Shown piece by piece: positions 63,971-64,000 of a DNA stretch of 64,000 nucleotides. Position numbers and translations under genes: made by a program. The first letter of the stretch is position 1. Each line of letters opens with the position of its first letter. Origin of the DNA: Eulemur rufifrons (taxonomy: Eukaryota; Chordata; Mammalia; Primates; Lemuridae); assembly GCF_041146395.1 (NCBI RefSeq), contig NW_027182889.1, positions 124,001 through 188,000 of the forward strand, read 5' to 3'. Under the pieces are notes generated by a model. The model did not search any database and had not been told where the DNA came from. It worked only from the letters and a program-made list of their open reading frames with translations.

Positions 63971-64000
63971 CAGGCCGGGCGTGGTGGCTCACACCTGTGA
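63971..64000 (+). mobile_element. Alu SINE start, cut by window end
   Basis: The first 30 bases of an Alu ('ggccgggcgtggtggctcac') reach the window edge. Confidence 0.93.

Overview
The window looks like nuclear DNA of a primate, most probably a strepsirrhine (lemur or related). It carries about twenty dimeric or monomeric 7SL-derived Alu elements. Many have the right-arm wording 'gctgacgcca(c/t)ggcactc' and a linker insertion reading like 'ggacaactaaaaatatata', which I associate with lemur Alus rather than with monkey or ape Alus. A LINE-1 3' tail containing 'cccataatatgctgaaa' also fits a strepsirrhine. There is no sign of prokaryotic gene organisation: open frames are short, and the few long ones lie in tandem repeats or a CpG island.

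Layout. Positions 1-56.7 kb are gene-poor, non-coding sequence with many old repeats: LINE-1 ORF2 and 3'UTR fragments, MIR, ERVL-MaLR-type LTRs, Tigger and hAT DNA transposon relics, and Alus, several with clear target-site duplications. Three large tandem arrays are embedded in the first 21 kb. The first is a (CA)n-plus-GC-core VNTR (6.22-8.19 kb), the second a C/A minisatellite (11.80-12.78 kb), and the third a 46-bp-unit G-rich minisatellite (17.24-20.62 kb) whose unit carries a CACGTG E-box. A U6 snRNA retropseudogene with a 15-bp target-site duplication lies at 26.2-26.35 kb.

The only gene-like structure is a CpG island at about 56.74-58.60 kb. It has five ATTGG (inverted CCAAT) boxes between 57.86 and 58.14 kb, an NRF1/CRE-like site, and a good minus-strand splice donor at 57493. 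This suggests a minus-strand gene whose first exon ends at 57494. If so, most or all of 1-57.5 kb would be its first intron, or several introns with exons I cannot recognise. The putative peptide (about 20 residues, beginning MGSAC) is not one I can assign to a gene. A 41-bp GC-rich minisatellite starts about 100 bp inside that intron. On the plus side a possible divergent transcript has a candidate donor at 58722.

Positions 58.6-64 kb hold MIR, an old hAT relic, a 7SL-like fossil monomer, an antisense LINE-1 ORF2 fragment, an Alu with a 14-bp target-site duplication, and the start of another Alu cut by the window edge.

The most unusual features are the tandem arrays. Two show exact higher-order periods (101 bp and 229 bp). 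The G-rich array strings together roughly 70 E-boxes and is open in all three plus-strand frames. I found no convincing new protein-coding system.
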